From: Apium graveolens
Taxonomy: Eukaryota > Streptophyta > Magnoliopsida > Apiales > Apiaceae
Assembly (NCBI RefSeq): GCF_009905375.1
Contig: NW_027420682.1
Coordinates: 1 to 64,000 of the forward strand
DNA: 64,000 nt
Reading direction: 5' to 3'
This document shows, in pieces, positions 47,394 through 59,039 of the stretch. A program made the position numbers and the translations under genes. The notes beneath the pieces were generated by a model that saw nothing but the letters and a program-made list of their open reading frames with translations, made no database searches and was not told the DNA's origin. How positions within the stretch are numbered: position 1 is the stretch's first letter; each line of letters opens with the position of its first letter.

Positions 47394-48738
47394 TTTTGTT
47401 CTGATGTATCAGACTTTATGATCAGTATTTACAGAAATTACTCTCATTGTGTATTCTGTGCTTAATTGAAAATTTGCTTAAGTACTGACGGTTGTCTGAT
47501 GTAAGTTTCTCAACTATGATAGTGATATGTCTGTTACTGTAACTACTCAATCCTATGAGGATACCTGTGCTAGATGCTGACGTAGTAGTCTTCAAAAAAC
47601 TAGAAATCCCATGTAAGAAGTAATTATTTCTGTGGAAATCTATTGACACAAGCAAATTCTGATATTGAGCTTAGTTGAGTTTACTTTGTCTATCTTTTTA
47701 CTAAGTCACAAACTAGAATATTGCTTCTCATCTGTTAAGTTCTGATGCTAGTAAATCTGTTTGGATGTACTAAGTGCTGATAAACCTCACTTATCAAAAG
47801 AAAAAGAAAAAGAATCAAAGATTAACATTCAGGTACTCCTTTGAGATCTAGAGTACAAATGTGGAAGGAACGACCCAAGTGCATTGCTGGTATTAAGTAA
47901 ATATGCATCAGAAAAGCAAAATATTTTCTTGGTGACTTTTCACACTCTATGATTACTGGAGAAATACTATGATAATAGCATAAATTCTGATAAGCAGTCG
48001 TGACTCACTTACACCGAGAAGCCACTGTAAAATGGAATTTAAAAAGATGCACAAAATTAGCACAAAATAGTTGAGGTGGACTCAAGCATGAACTCATTCA
48101 ATAGTAGGTTTCAGAATAATGACAGGTTTTTGGTAAAGTTTTAGTTTTTCCTTATTTCTAAGATATACTGAAGTGAATCAGACTTTACTCTTTATCTGAT
48201 ATTTAGCTTAATGCACACACTAAACACTCCATATGAATGATGAAAATAATTGTGGTGATCTATGTTATTTTAGATGAACAGTTTTTGTGTCACATTGCAC
48301 AAATTCTGAGGACAAGTTCTGATTGCATGTTCTGATGATTAAGTTCTGAAGAATCTATATCAGAATTTGTGTGAGGACTTACTAAGATAGGCATTTATTT
48401 TTTGAGTTAAGAAATTATGTTCTGATAACTGTTAAGTTCTGATATAAGTCTAAATTCTGATATTCAATTCTGATTCTTTACTTGACTTATTTTTGGATAA
48501 AATCTAAAAACAGTTTCATCTTAAATCAGACTATGTTTGGGTAGAATATTAACAGTCAATATCATTAGGGAAAGTGGTTCACGACATGTACAGTAATTTT
48601 TACTTGTTACTTGTGCGCATTAACCCTGACTTACACTTCCAATGACTGTTTTTCGTCTTCCCAGTCTAGGGAGACGAGGTAGAATTAATTCTACCTGTCA
48701 GTATTGAATTTCCTTGCATCTCCTGGCATTCTTTTGCC
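47394..48738 (+). other. post-pol spacer of SIRE-C with the repeated word TTCTGAT
   Basis: About 1.35 kb with no supportable gene. At least 13 copies of TTCTGA(T), many as AAGTTCTGAT or AAATTCTGAT, are densest at 48300-48480. SIRE-B lacks this whole region through deletion. Confidence 0.75.
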
Positions 48739-48823
48739 TATATAAACAACCACTTCACATCAGCCTTAACATCAACTCTTTTATCATAAAACTTATCTCC
48801 AATTTCTTCATATCAAAAACACC
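48739..48823 (+). promoter_or_regulatory. putative internal promoter and leader of the SIRE-C small ORF
   Basis: TATATAAA at 48739-48746 in the context GCCTATATAAACAACC. A C/T-rich leader (CAACTCTTTTATC, TTATCTCCAATTTCTTC) follows. The start ATG 48824 is in good context, ACACCATGG. The spacing, 85 bases from TATA to ATG, suits a plant TATA promoter with a transcript start near 48770. Promoter activity is inferred. Confidence 0.55.
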
Positions 48824-49093
48824 ATGGTCAATTATAATATGTTTTTGAACTATGAAACATTCAACATGGAGCTGAGCTGTGAAGCCTAGCAGCAGGAATG
48901 GCACGTCACTGCCATTCCTGATGAGATATGGGACTCAGTTCCCCAGGAGGTACTCACCCACCTCCTGTTTTTCTACATGGATTACCATCGCCATCTGGAG
49001 CGATTGGAGGAGGAAAGGCTGGAAGCTCTCCGCCAGCAAGAGCGAATCATACGACTCACTATTCTGTTTATCAAGAGTAGGAAGAAGAAATGA
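48824..49093 (+). pseudogene. small ORF between pol and env-position ORF, SIRE-C (90 codons, one stop)
   Basis: ATG 48824 to TGA 49091-49093. One in-frame TAG lies at 48887-48889, in a GCC-TAG-CAG context where CAG is the likely ancestor. Sequence features: MVNYNMFLNYETF N-terminus; IPDEIWDSVPQEV; LLFFYMDYHRHLERLEEERL, a charged amphipathic helix; RQQERIIRL; and a basic end (KSRKKK). It is in a frame different from any long frame here and so is easily missed. No known family was recognised. The SIRE-A small ORF resembles it and the SIRE-B remnant shares its last third. It could be a small accessory protein with a coiled coil; the function is unknown. Confidence 0.6.
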
Positions 49094-49270
49094 TTTATTT
49101 TCTTCTTCCTATTTTCTTCATCGTCATCCTTGCCCTGCTTCTTGAGCTAGGACTAAGGCTGTTGATGTTAGGTTTAGCAGCTTAGGACAATCTTGTAAAA
49201 GTTCTGATGTAATTTAAATTTCATGAATGTATTCTCTTAATATATTAATGAAATTTCTTTTTTTGCAAGT
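49094..49270 (+). terminator. putative 3' end of the SIRE-C small-ORF unit
   Basis: AATGTATTCTCTTAATATAT followed by TAATGAAATTTC at about 49225-49256 resembles a plant 3' end. The tract is kept in SIRE-B (17910-17950), and a shorter version, ATTATTAATGAAAG, in SIRE-A. Confidence 0.4.
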
Positions 49271-49809
49271 TCTTGTCTCTGAGATGTTCTGAAATGCATT
49301 GATAAATCCTGATAAATATTCATATTCTGATGACCATTACAATTTAAATTTAAATTAAGTTCTGATTTTACGTTATCAGTACTTGTTCCCTTGATTTATT
49401 TTGGTCATTCTCACTCGATTTTTTTTTCAGAATATTGGTGTAGCAGTGAAAAATAATTGAAAAAGTGGAAACAGTTTCAATTTTGAATTAAAACTGATTT
49501 ACCTTGATTAATGGAATTACTGGGTAAGTGGAACGGTTTTTCCTTGAAAAACTGCAAGTGGGTAAGTAATGATTACTGTTTTCCCGTGCCCATTAACTAT
49601 TCATTATTACTGCATGTCTGACAGGTGTCCAACGGCTACATTTTTTTTAAAAGTATAAGTAAGACAGAGAGAGGATATTCTAATCTTTTATTCACTTTTA
49701 TACTTTATCTCTCTATTTGCTTTTACTCACTTTCTACTCCTGACGTTGGTTTTTCATTTAGACATTTTATCAAACACCTAACAGGCACTTTTAAATCTCG
49801 ATTATTTTC
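49271..49809 (+). promoter_or_regulatory. leader of the SIRE-C env-position ORF
   Basis: TTCTGAT words at about 49323 and 49358 are followed by AGTATAAGTAAG at 49652-49663 and a pyrimidine-rich leader up to ATG 49810. TCATTTAGAC at about 49754 could act as a splice acceptor for a spliced subgenomic RNA. It is equivalent to SIRE-B 18000-18501. Promoter versus splice use cannot be decided from sequence. Confidence 0.4.
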
Positions 49810-52800
49810 ATGGCACCTAAGGATTTGATCATTGATGGAGCTAAATTTGTTCCAAATAACTATGCTACAATTCTTGATAATGCTGAAGCTCCGTCTGAGT
49901 TCCATTTTATGCAAGATCTTCTTGCACACAGTGAAATCGGGTATGCATTGACCCAACCTTCAACCTTTTCGAGCCAACAAGTTCTGACATTTTGGAGGAC
50001 TGGAAACCATGATAATGGTGGTCAAAATGGTACTCCTAGTATTGTTTTTGAAGTGGGTGATTCTACATATGGGGTAACTCCTGGTACAATTCGCAAGGCC
50101 CTACATCTACCAGAAGGATGTACTTTTTCAACCCCGGAGGAATCAGCTCTTAAAGAGTTCATGGCTAGTTTGGGGTATAAGCAGAGTTTGGCAAAGCTTG
50201 GGCAGTTGAAATGGGCTCATATCAGAAAGGAATGGAGCTTCTTCTTTGACTGCATAACTAAAGCTTTTGGGAATAAATGTTCAAACTTTGATGTTATTCC
50301 TATAATGAGTCAACACATCGGGTATGCTATCATTAACCAAACTCATTTTGATTTTGCAACTGCTGTGATAGGTTTTATTGGGGATAGGATGACAGAAGAT
50401 AGGAATGTTGTCTATTTTGCTAGATTTTGTCAGCTTATTATTAATCATTGTTGTGCTGATAACCCCCAACCTACCACTGACTTAACTCCATCTTTCAAAA
50501 TTGCAAAACGAGCCTTTAATGATTTGGTAAATGCTGATGTTAAGAAGAAGGTGGTTAGATCCTTACAGATTCCTCAATCTGTAAAACAGATCTTAGTAAA
50601 TGCTGATCCTGATACCTACAGATCTGTTTATCCTGATGTCCAACCAACCACCACATCTCAATCACCACAACAATCATCAGCACATACCACTCATACTACT
50701 CAACATACCCTCAGACAATATCTCAAATCATATCTCTCCACTTCACAGACAGTTCAACCTTCATCCTCAGCACCTCCTATGAAGCCTTCATCTTCCAAGG
50801 CTAAGAGGACAAAGACAGTTCCCCAAACACCTCAGAAGAGAAGGAGGATTGTTTTGAGAGATGAATCTGACAGTGAGGAACAGGTTTCTACATCAGAACC
50901 TGTTGTCAAAGAAGCTGAGAAAGTTCCTTCTCAGAAGGATTCTGTAATTGGGGGATCTAGGCTTCTCAAAAGGCTCAGAAGAATGACTGTTGATGAAACT
51001 CCTAAGGAATCCATATCTTCAAAGAGATACAAGAAACAAAGGGCAAAAAGGCCAGTTTCAGATGTTGAGGAAGCAGCAGCTAAGGAAGGAGATCAGGAAT
51101 CTCTGATCTCACAAGAACCAGAATCTGCTAAAGCCACTGCTTCTCCATTAACTCCAACTAAGGAAGCTGCTACTGAAAAAGCCAACACACCATCTGTGTC
51201 TCCTAAGACTGTATCTCCTGTTAATTCAGGCACAAGTACTGATATTGATATTCAGAACTTGGTTGTGCCTGAAGTACTTTACTTAGAAGCTCCAATAGCA
51301 ACTAATCCATCAACAACACCTGTTACTGATGCTACTCAACCTCCAGAGTTATATACTACACCTTCTCTGCATCTAGATGCTAATGATCAGAATATAGGTG
51401 AGCATCAGGATATGGCTGTTGATCAGAACTTGGAACCAGATCAGCAATTAAAGGATGATCCTGAAGCCTCCATTACTACTCATACTGTTGTTTTATCAGA
51501 AGATACTGATTCGTCAAGTTCTGATGCTGATGCTGGAGATACTGGTGATGCTGCTCTAACTGCAGATGTTGATGAAGCAGGTCCTTCAGGACATGCTCCT
51601 CAATAAACTGTTTTTAAATCTGAACTTATGAAGAAGTTTGTTACAAGAGAAGCACCAGTGCCTTAGAGTGAAACTCCTGTAGGACATGAGTGGACTAAGG
51701 AATGGAACTCAGTTTCCTGTGTTCCAAATGTAAAACATCTTGCTGAGCACTTGACTAAAGCTGATGAGATGTTAATTACTGATGATTTCAAAACACAGCT
51801 TAGAGTCACTGCATTGAGTACTAAACATCTACAAGGTCTTCATTCAACTACTCATGCAGAGTTACATAAGATTCAGGAAGAATTCATTAAGCAAGAACAA
51901 GTTCAGAAAATTGACAAGAAAAAATTTTGACAGAGTTGTGTATATTGAGAAGACTCAAGAAAAACAACAAGCTCAAATTAATGATATTCTAAAAAATCAA
52001 GCTTCTCAGCAATCTCAACTTAATGAAATCCAAGCCTCAGTGGAATTGCTTGTCTCTCTTCTCTTACCTGCTGATGCCAAAAAGGGGGAGAAAGTAATTA
52101 AGTCCAAATGCAAAACTGATAAGACACTGATGAGGAAGGATGATGAAAAGGATGACCAAGGAAACTCTGGAATGGGTAGAGGTCATAGTCAAGGTAGAGG
52201 TTTCTCATCAAGAAAAGCTGAAATCACAAGTCACAGGACAAGTTCTGCTACTGGTAAAAGGATAAGTTCTGATGAACTTTTAGATCTTGATGAAGAAATG
52301 TCAAGACAGTTATTTCTTCAGGAAAATCCAGGAATGGACTTGGAGAGTTTAATGGAAGAAGAAGCCAGACTTAAATCAGAAAAAGTCACATCTAAATCTG
52401 AAGTTTCTGGTAAAAAGACACTTCCAAAACTCAAAGGCATTGTGATAAAAGAAAGGACAAATACTGAAGCAACATTGGCTAAATCACAACCGCAGATAGA
52501 TCCAAGATCCAAGGGTAAAGAAAAAGTTGGTGAACCTATCAAGGTTTATGTGCCTCCTGAGAATGAAGAAATCACTGATGAAAAGGATGATCTTGCTCTG
52601 ACTTCAAGAAAAGTTGACAACCTCTGACATGGCTCAAGTTGTTCAGAGTCAAGAGACAGTAAGTTCTGATATTTCAAAGAAGCAAGTAACCTCTGACATA
52701 GCTCAAGTTAACTTGATATCAGAAGATAAATCAAAGACACTCCTACCAGGATTCACTAAAGCAAAACAGACTCAACTTTTGAAGACTGCTGCAAGTGGTT

Positions 52801-53510
52801 TTGAAGCAAGAGAAGTTACTGGAAAGGAAACAAGAGATAAAACTGGATTGGGAAGTGCTGATGAAAGAAGAATACAAAACACTACCAATGATCCAACTTC
52901 CTTGAGTGAACCAGGTATTGGAGCAACTCCTGAGAGATTGAATCAACTGGAATCCGTACAAATGGTTTACCATACCTACTTGAAAGAACACATCTTGTTG
53001 TACTTCATGACAGATGGTAGGGTTTATCATATAAGGCAAAATGCCATTTCATTGAAGTATTTTGAAGAACTGGAGCATGTACTATTTTTACTTTAAGTGA
53101 ATGACAGATTAACAGAAAGTGCTGCAAACTATTTGAATGATCAGATTCAGAGACAGAAAAGGCTTTATTCTGTTAAGTCTGACAGCACTTATCTTCCAAA
53201 GTATAGAGATCACAAGGGTGATATAGTTGAAATGAAGCCCAACACTGCTAAGATTATAACTACCTTTCTGAGTTACAGGTCTGTGGAATTCAATCTTGAG
53301 TCTGATAAGGCATATTTGATCAGACTGGATCAGGATATAAGAAAAGCTAAGATTAATGATCTCAGGGCTGCAATCTTTCAAATTGGTGAAGATACTGCAG
53401 AGCTTAAAGATGCTAAAAGGAGGATGATTGATGAACTTAGATATGCTGAGAAATGTTTGTTGAAGAACTATCTCAGAACAACTCCTGACATCAGAGAGAT
53501 CAGAAGATGA
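49810..53510 (+). pseudogene. SIRE-C env-position ORF, broken
   Basis: Starts MAPKDLIIDGAKFVPNN at 49810 and is open for 598 codons to TAA 51604-51606 (CAA in SIRE-B). TAG 51664-51666 (TGG in SIRE-B), small deletions near 51918-51930 and near 52607-52620, and TAA 53094-53096 (CAA in SIRE-B) break it further. The end is TGA 53508-53510. Layout as in SIRE-B: N-terminal globular part, Ser/Thr/Pro-rich part, basic RTKTVPQTPQKRRRIV, acidic tract, coiled coil (QAQINDILKNQASQQSQLNE), C-terminal helices. No signal peptide or membrane segment is apparent. AAAAAGGGGGAGAAAG at 52078-52093 is polypurine-tract-like. Confidence 0.82.
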
Positions 53511-53700
53511 AGCCAAGTCAAGATCTACAACTGATTAAATTCTGATATTTGTACAGACTGAAGCTGTTATCAGAAGTTAAAGACTGGTAAAGCTTTAAGG
53601 ACTGTAAGTTGTAGTTATCTAGTCTAATTCTCATGCATTTGTACTTAATGTTTTTGACATCATCAAATATCTGTTAAACTTGTATATTATGCTAATTTAC

Positions 53701-53714
53701 AAGTTGGGGGAGAT
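53701..53714 (+). other. polypurine tract of SIRE-C
   Basis: AAGTTGGGGGAGAT immediately before the 3' LTR, the same as in SIRE-A and SIRE-B. Confidence 0.9.
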
Positions 53715-54309
53715 TGTTAGATATATTTGATAATGTCATGGCTAATATGATTTATGTTTAGTTTTCAAATCTTACTTAAACAGGATAAATCAGTACTTAC
53801 TGGAAGTCAGGACTTAAGGATATCAGTACTTATATTATCAGGAGATAATCATCAGAAGATGGATATCAGAACTTAAGTACTGAAGGACGTTCAGATAAGG
53901 ACAGCAGCTGATTAAAGGAAAGAAGATCGAGATAAACATAAGAAGAGATATGCATGAAGAAGGAATTCTATGAAGAATAGAATACTTGGAAGAAAAGATA
54001 TCTGATTGATATATTTTAGGAAGCAGAATTATATTCCATATCAATTAGCGATTATCTTGTAACTGTGTAGTATATAAACACAGACATAGGGTTTACACTA
54101 AAAGTGTTATCATATTCGAGAAGATTATTCATTGTAACCCTAGAAGCTCTCGTGATATTTGTTCATCACTGAGAGGTAACAGTTCCATACTGTAACAGAG
54201 TTTATTGTTTCAATAAAGTTTGTTTTCTGTTATTTGAGTTATTAAAAGTTCGATTTGATTGTACTTTACACTGTATTCACCCCCTCTACAGTGTGTGTGT
54301 GACCTAACA
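53715..54309 (+). repeat. 3' LTR of SIRE-C
   Basis: 595 bp, TGTTAGATATATTTG...GACCTAACA, full length, with TATATAAA at 54071-54078. It is followed by the target duplication AGTAC. Confidence 0.95.
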
Positions 54310-54429
54310 AGTACATACAACACTCTCAATATATACTATCTTCCAAAATTTAGGACTTCCTAAAAAGATACTCATATTTTATACAAAATTGGTTCAACCA
54401 TGTGATACTAGTGCCTGATAATAACAAGA

Positions 54430-54700
54430 GTACTCAATGCATTCTGAGCTTCAATCTTTGTTTCGAATGTCACGAAACCAAACCCAATTGGCATTTGTGT
54501 GCTTTCATCCAGTGTAAATCTACCTGCAACAATAATTAGTTACTAGTCATGTATAAAACCCAAAACTATAGTTACAATCAATATATTTATAAACATAGAT
54601 GATTACCTTCTGTAACTGAATCAAATAGTGAGAACAACTTCTTTAATTCTTGATTTGTGTTGTAAAATGACGCCCAACAAAAATATGTTAATATTTTTTA
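54430..54700 (-). pseudogene. RNA-recognition-motif (RRM) gene fragment, two exons
   Basis: On the minus strand an exon ending at 54607 reads NQELKKLFSLFDSVTEG. A donor GTAATC starts at 54606. The 83-base intron ends TTGTTGCAG at 54524. The second exon continues in frame from 54523 as RFTLDESTQMPIGFGFVTFE, then TKIEAQNAL. GFGFVTFE is the RNP1 motif of RRM domains and AQNAL fits the following helix. The start of the domain (RNP2) is not clear upstream of about 54690, and a stop follows soon after 54430. It is probably a gene piece left in repeat DNA. RRM proteins bind single-stranded RNA. It was found by translating the minus strand; no long frame marks it. Confidence 0.6.
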
Positions 54701-55408
54701 ACTTGTGTGTGTGCAAATATGATAAAGAGGTGGACAAAAAATGAGGAAGATGAAACTGCTAATAAATAGCTAGGAACTTAATCGATTCAGAGCTAGAACT
54801 CAAGCCCTACTTGAGAATACATAAATTGAATCGGTTGCATAGTGTTGGGGGGGAGCAAAGAAAATGAACAAGATTGTGCATTGTAATTGATTTTATAGTT
54901 GTGATATAGTAGGGTGTGACATATATATATGGTAAAATTTTACAAGAGATTAGTAACAAAAATATGCACGACCGATCTAGAATTGCTACAGATTAGTAAC
55001 TGAATTAAATATAACTAATCTACAATTATAGCAGATTAATAAGGAAAAAACAGATAACCAATCTATAATTATCAACCGATTACTAACCAAATACATGTTG
55101 GACAGGTGGAACTGACATCGGACAATGTCGTTAGTATTGCATTAGTAATCTGTTAGTAAATTTTTGTTATTCTATTAGTATTCTGTAGTTAAATATCTGT
55201 TGCCAATTCATTAGTAATTATGTTATAACTTTTGGTCTAACCAACGGAAAATTTTATTGGCAACTTTTCATTATTAATCCGTTGCGAAATCGTTGATGTT
55301 ATATCGACTTTTCAAAAGTTTGCAATTGGTCGGCAATCCGTTGGTAATTGCTAACGGATAGATTTTCGTCAGCAACTTTTGTTGGTAAAAATGAGATTTC
55401 TTGTAGTG
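54701..55408. mobile_element. CACTA-like transposon end with one terminus recognised
   Basis: The right edge TGAGATTTCTTGTAGTG at 55392-55408 is the reverse complement of CACTACAAGAAATCTCA, a classic CACTA terminus. It is followed by TTA. Upstream are many TTGGTAATT, TTAGTAATC and GTTGCCAA-like words of the subterminal style. The left terminus was not found and may lie near 54900. No coding potential. Confidence 0.5.
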
Positions 55409-58174
55409 TTACGTACACAACACTAAAAGATTCTTCAAAATAATGGTATTTTGTACCATGTGCAATGGCATCAAATTATTTAATACATTCTCAGCTAGTA
55501 CGAGTGTGAACGTTGATCTAGTGTCCAGTCTAATTTATTATTGATCGCCGCTAACGGCATTCCTTCTTAAAAATTTCTGTGATTACAAAACCGGAAAAAT
55601 ACCTGATCTAAAAGATGAATCAGTAAATTACTTGTTGCTTTGACTTATTATTGAGGGCCAATAAGGGCCAATGTTTTATTCGCTCAACTACTTCAAATAA
55701 ATAGAAATGCTTATAAACTATTTAAAAATTGTGTCCGGAATTTCTTTAGATATTGATACTTGGAAATCAGTTATGATACTTGCTGGGCATTTTTGGCTCA
55801 CTCTTGCTTTGTGAATTCTTATTTTTTCAGTTTCAAATGAGAATTAAAGTGAATAGTGCTTAGTAGACAGCGAAATTGGAGAAATCCTAGTTGGAGAAGT
55901 TGGAGATGTCAGAGTGAATAAGACAAGGAAATTAGTAAAGAGGTAATGAAATTGTAATTAGTTGATATAATTTTTAGAAGGTTAGATTCTTGTTTCAAAC
56001 CATAACCTATAAACGATCCAGAATTGAGGTGTCATCTGTATATTATTTTAATATACAGATTTATATTATGTAAAGATTGTATAGTGACACCCAATCCTGA
56101 CCCCGAATTTGAGGACGTTACATCTTCGACTTAGCCAATTCTCAACAAGGAAAATAGTGTATTTCCTTGGTATAAATAATTCCACTTGCGCCAAGAATTG
56201 AAGAAATTCATACTTAGAACTTTTTATAGGTTCTACAAATAAGGCTCAAATCTTTCTAAGTCTTGATTCATTCTTTTCTGTATCAGCTTAATTTTTTATG
56301 AATGATTAAGTTATCTTTCCCGATGTGCTAACTCTTAGTTCACTGTTCTGGTTCACAAATGACTAGCACTCACTGGTATTCACTCAACCTCTTTATAATT
56401 CTGAGTTAATAATGTCTATTGGTCATTCATTGCTTCATTCACTAAAATACATTCTTTTACCATTTAAAATCCTTTGACATTTTATTCTTCACGGAGGCTT
56501 GAACATATTAATGAACTTCTTTTCATGACCTTATTACAAACTTAGTGCATTAATTCCATATATTGATTTTTTGTATTTATCCATTCTTCATCTTCTGAGT
56601 TCCTGTGCTTCACAGTTAATATTAATATTATTTATCTATTTTTGTTTCATGTTGAGTAATATTTTCTCAGTTTAATATTACATTACATATACTTTACAAC
56701 CCTGGTTGTTATTGAGGAGTGGCTCGGTTCGTTAAGCTCTGAATCTCATCTGCCGATAATATGTAGTTACAAACCATCCCCAATATTATTTCTTTGAGTT
56801 GGTTCGTGCTGCAGATTATCATGACTTCCTAAAAGTTATATATACATAAATGAAAGCTCGTGTTCAGCTGGTGATAGAGGGGTTTAAGCCCAAACAAGTG
56901 ACATTTCAAAATAAGTTTTTGCTTTCTTAGTATTTTTCTTATTCTTAATCTGAACTGTGATTTCCCATTTATGTCCTAAACTTGTATGGATAAATAAGTT
57001 TGCACAATATAATGCATTTTCTTTTTACAAGAAGTTTGAATTGAATTAGGAAAAAAAATATCTTAATACAATGCTAGAAATACGGGAGCCATATTTCAGT
57101 TTCATATCTCTAAAGATCAGGCAATTATATTTTGATTATATTTATGTCTAATTTTACTTTTAATTTAACCTAAGTTTAAACGACTAAGCTTTGAAATTTG
57201 AAAAAAAATATCGATTTAACATAAAAGAACGATTGAACAAGTACTTAACTGATTAGTTGATGCTGTTAAATTAATTTATGTATGAGTGATCAAGTACTTA
57301 CTCATTAGTCTATGCGGGAAAATGTTTTGTAAACGAGTGATCATGATCATACTTTACTGAACGGAAGTCAGTTCACATATGTAATTCACAACAAAAAAAG
57401 GCTAAATATAACCGGTTTAAAATCGGTTGTATTTAGCTAAATTCGACCATTTTTGGACCGGTTGTATTCACTCGAGTCATATCTAGTAAACCGATTGTAT
57501 TTGGTACTAAATACGACCGACTAAATAAAACCGACTAAATACAATTGCTTCCGGTCAAATTTAATTTTTCAAATATAATTCGAATCACCCGCCCAAATAA
57601 TTAAATTTTTCGAAAATCTTTAAATAGCCGCCCAAAAAACTAAATTCGACCGAAAATAATCAAAAATAGGATTTTTAATTTCAACCACATGCGGTTAAAA
57701 TAACGAAAACCAGATTTAAAAAAAACTCATCGAAAACGGGAAAATTTCCCGAATCAGGTGAGTTTGCCCAAATCCGTCATACTCCGGAAACTTCGATGAT
57801 CCAAAAACACAATTTTCAGTCTGATTTTCAGATTAACACACTCAAAACTGCCCAAGCAATGTAGTGTTTTTACAAAATTAATTGATTCAGGCCTGGAGCT
57901 TTTCCGACGATCTCGAAAAACTAACCATAAATCATGAAATACTTTTATACGCACTCCTTGTTCAACGAACTAATGATTCATCACTTCAAAATACATGAAC
58001 AAACAACCTAAAGTAAAAATCCAAATTCGAATTAAACTTAAAAAATAAAATTTTTTGGTAACAAATCGTTACCTAGGGGGGAGGGGGTGAGTGAGAGAGA
58101 GAGGGGCCGGAAAAAGAGAGTGGAGAGGGAAGGTGGAATCTTGTGCGGCGGAGAGGGAATATGTTCGGCGGTGG

Positions 58175-58175
<1 letters not shown>

Positions 58176-58260
<85 letters not shown>

Positions 58261-58290
58261 AGGGAGAGAGAGAGGGAGAGAGAGAGAGGG
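58176..58290. repeat. interrupted (GA)n microsatellite, copy B
   Basis: A GA run of about 75 bases (58176-58250), then a G run and short GA runs. It is shorter than copy A at 10328-10456. Flanking sequences are otherwise conserved. Confidence 0.95.
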
Positions 58291-59039
58291 GGGATCTTGT
58301 GCATCGGCGGCGAGGGGATCAGAAGAAGAAGAAGAAGATGAAAGCAGCGGCATTGTTGATTTAAGGAGAATCAATATTCATGTTGTATGTGAGTTGAGGA
58401 CTGAGTGTAACACAAGATTCGGAGAAGAAAACTACTGGTACTAGTGTTTAGTGGTAGTGATATACTACTACTGTTAGTCTAGGATTGATGGGGGGCTAGT
58501 TAAAAAGTAGTACAACTATTTGTACCGGTTCTAGAACCAGACGTGGCTCATGGGGACCGTTGCATTGTAGTTATATTTTGGTTAAATTTTGTTCGTTAGA
58601 TATATTTCACTAGGATCGCTGACGTGGGTCTAAATACAACTGCAATCGGTCGAATTTAGGAGTGTCAAGTAAAATATTATTGTTATTATTATTATTGTTA
58701 TTTTACATTTTATAGGAGTGTCCATTGATTATAAATATTAAAATATTACTATTATTATTGTATAATAATTAATATTCTAAATTTAAAAATTTATTTTTGA
58801 TAGCTCACTATTCTATTTATACTTTATTTGATAAAATTGGTACGCTCTAATGTTTAAATGTTTTTAAAATTTTGCATATAATAGTTTTTCTTAGCCATTT
58901 TAACATCTATACGGTTCGACCATTCAATATTTATTCTAAATGGTAGAAACATTTTAGGGTTAGGATCTCAACCCCTAAATTTAATTTTGTAAAAATAGTT
59001 AATAATTAAATATGACAAACTTCATATTCGTACGTCGGA

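Larger units (their letters stand above)
28085..54309 (+). mobile_element. SIRE-C: Sirevirus-type element interrupted by a gypsy insertion
   Basis: Same family as SIRE-B. The 5-bp target duplication AGTAC (28080-28084 and 54310-54314) proves the two halves are one insertion. Without the 13.25-kb gypsy element and its 5-bp duplication it is about 13 kb. It keeps the post-pol spacer and full small ORF lost from SIRE-B, but its 5' LTR is truncated and fused to gag. Confidence 0.95.

Noticed and set aside
48879..49145. 88-codon plus-strand frame MKPSSRNGTSLPF
   Set aside because: It is the wrong frame over the small ORF. The frame from ATG 48824 to TGA 49093 is shared with the SIRE-B remnant and resembles SIRE-A; this one is not.
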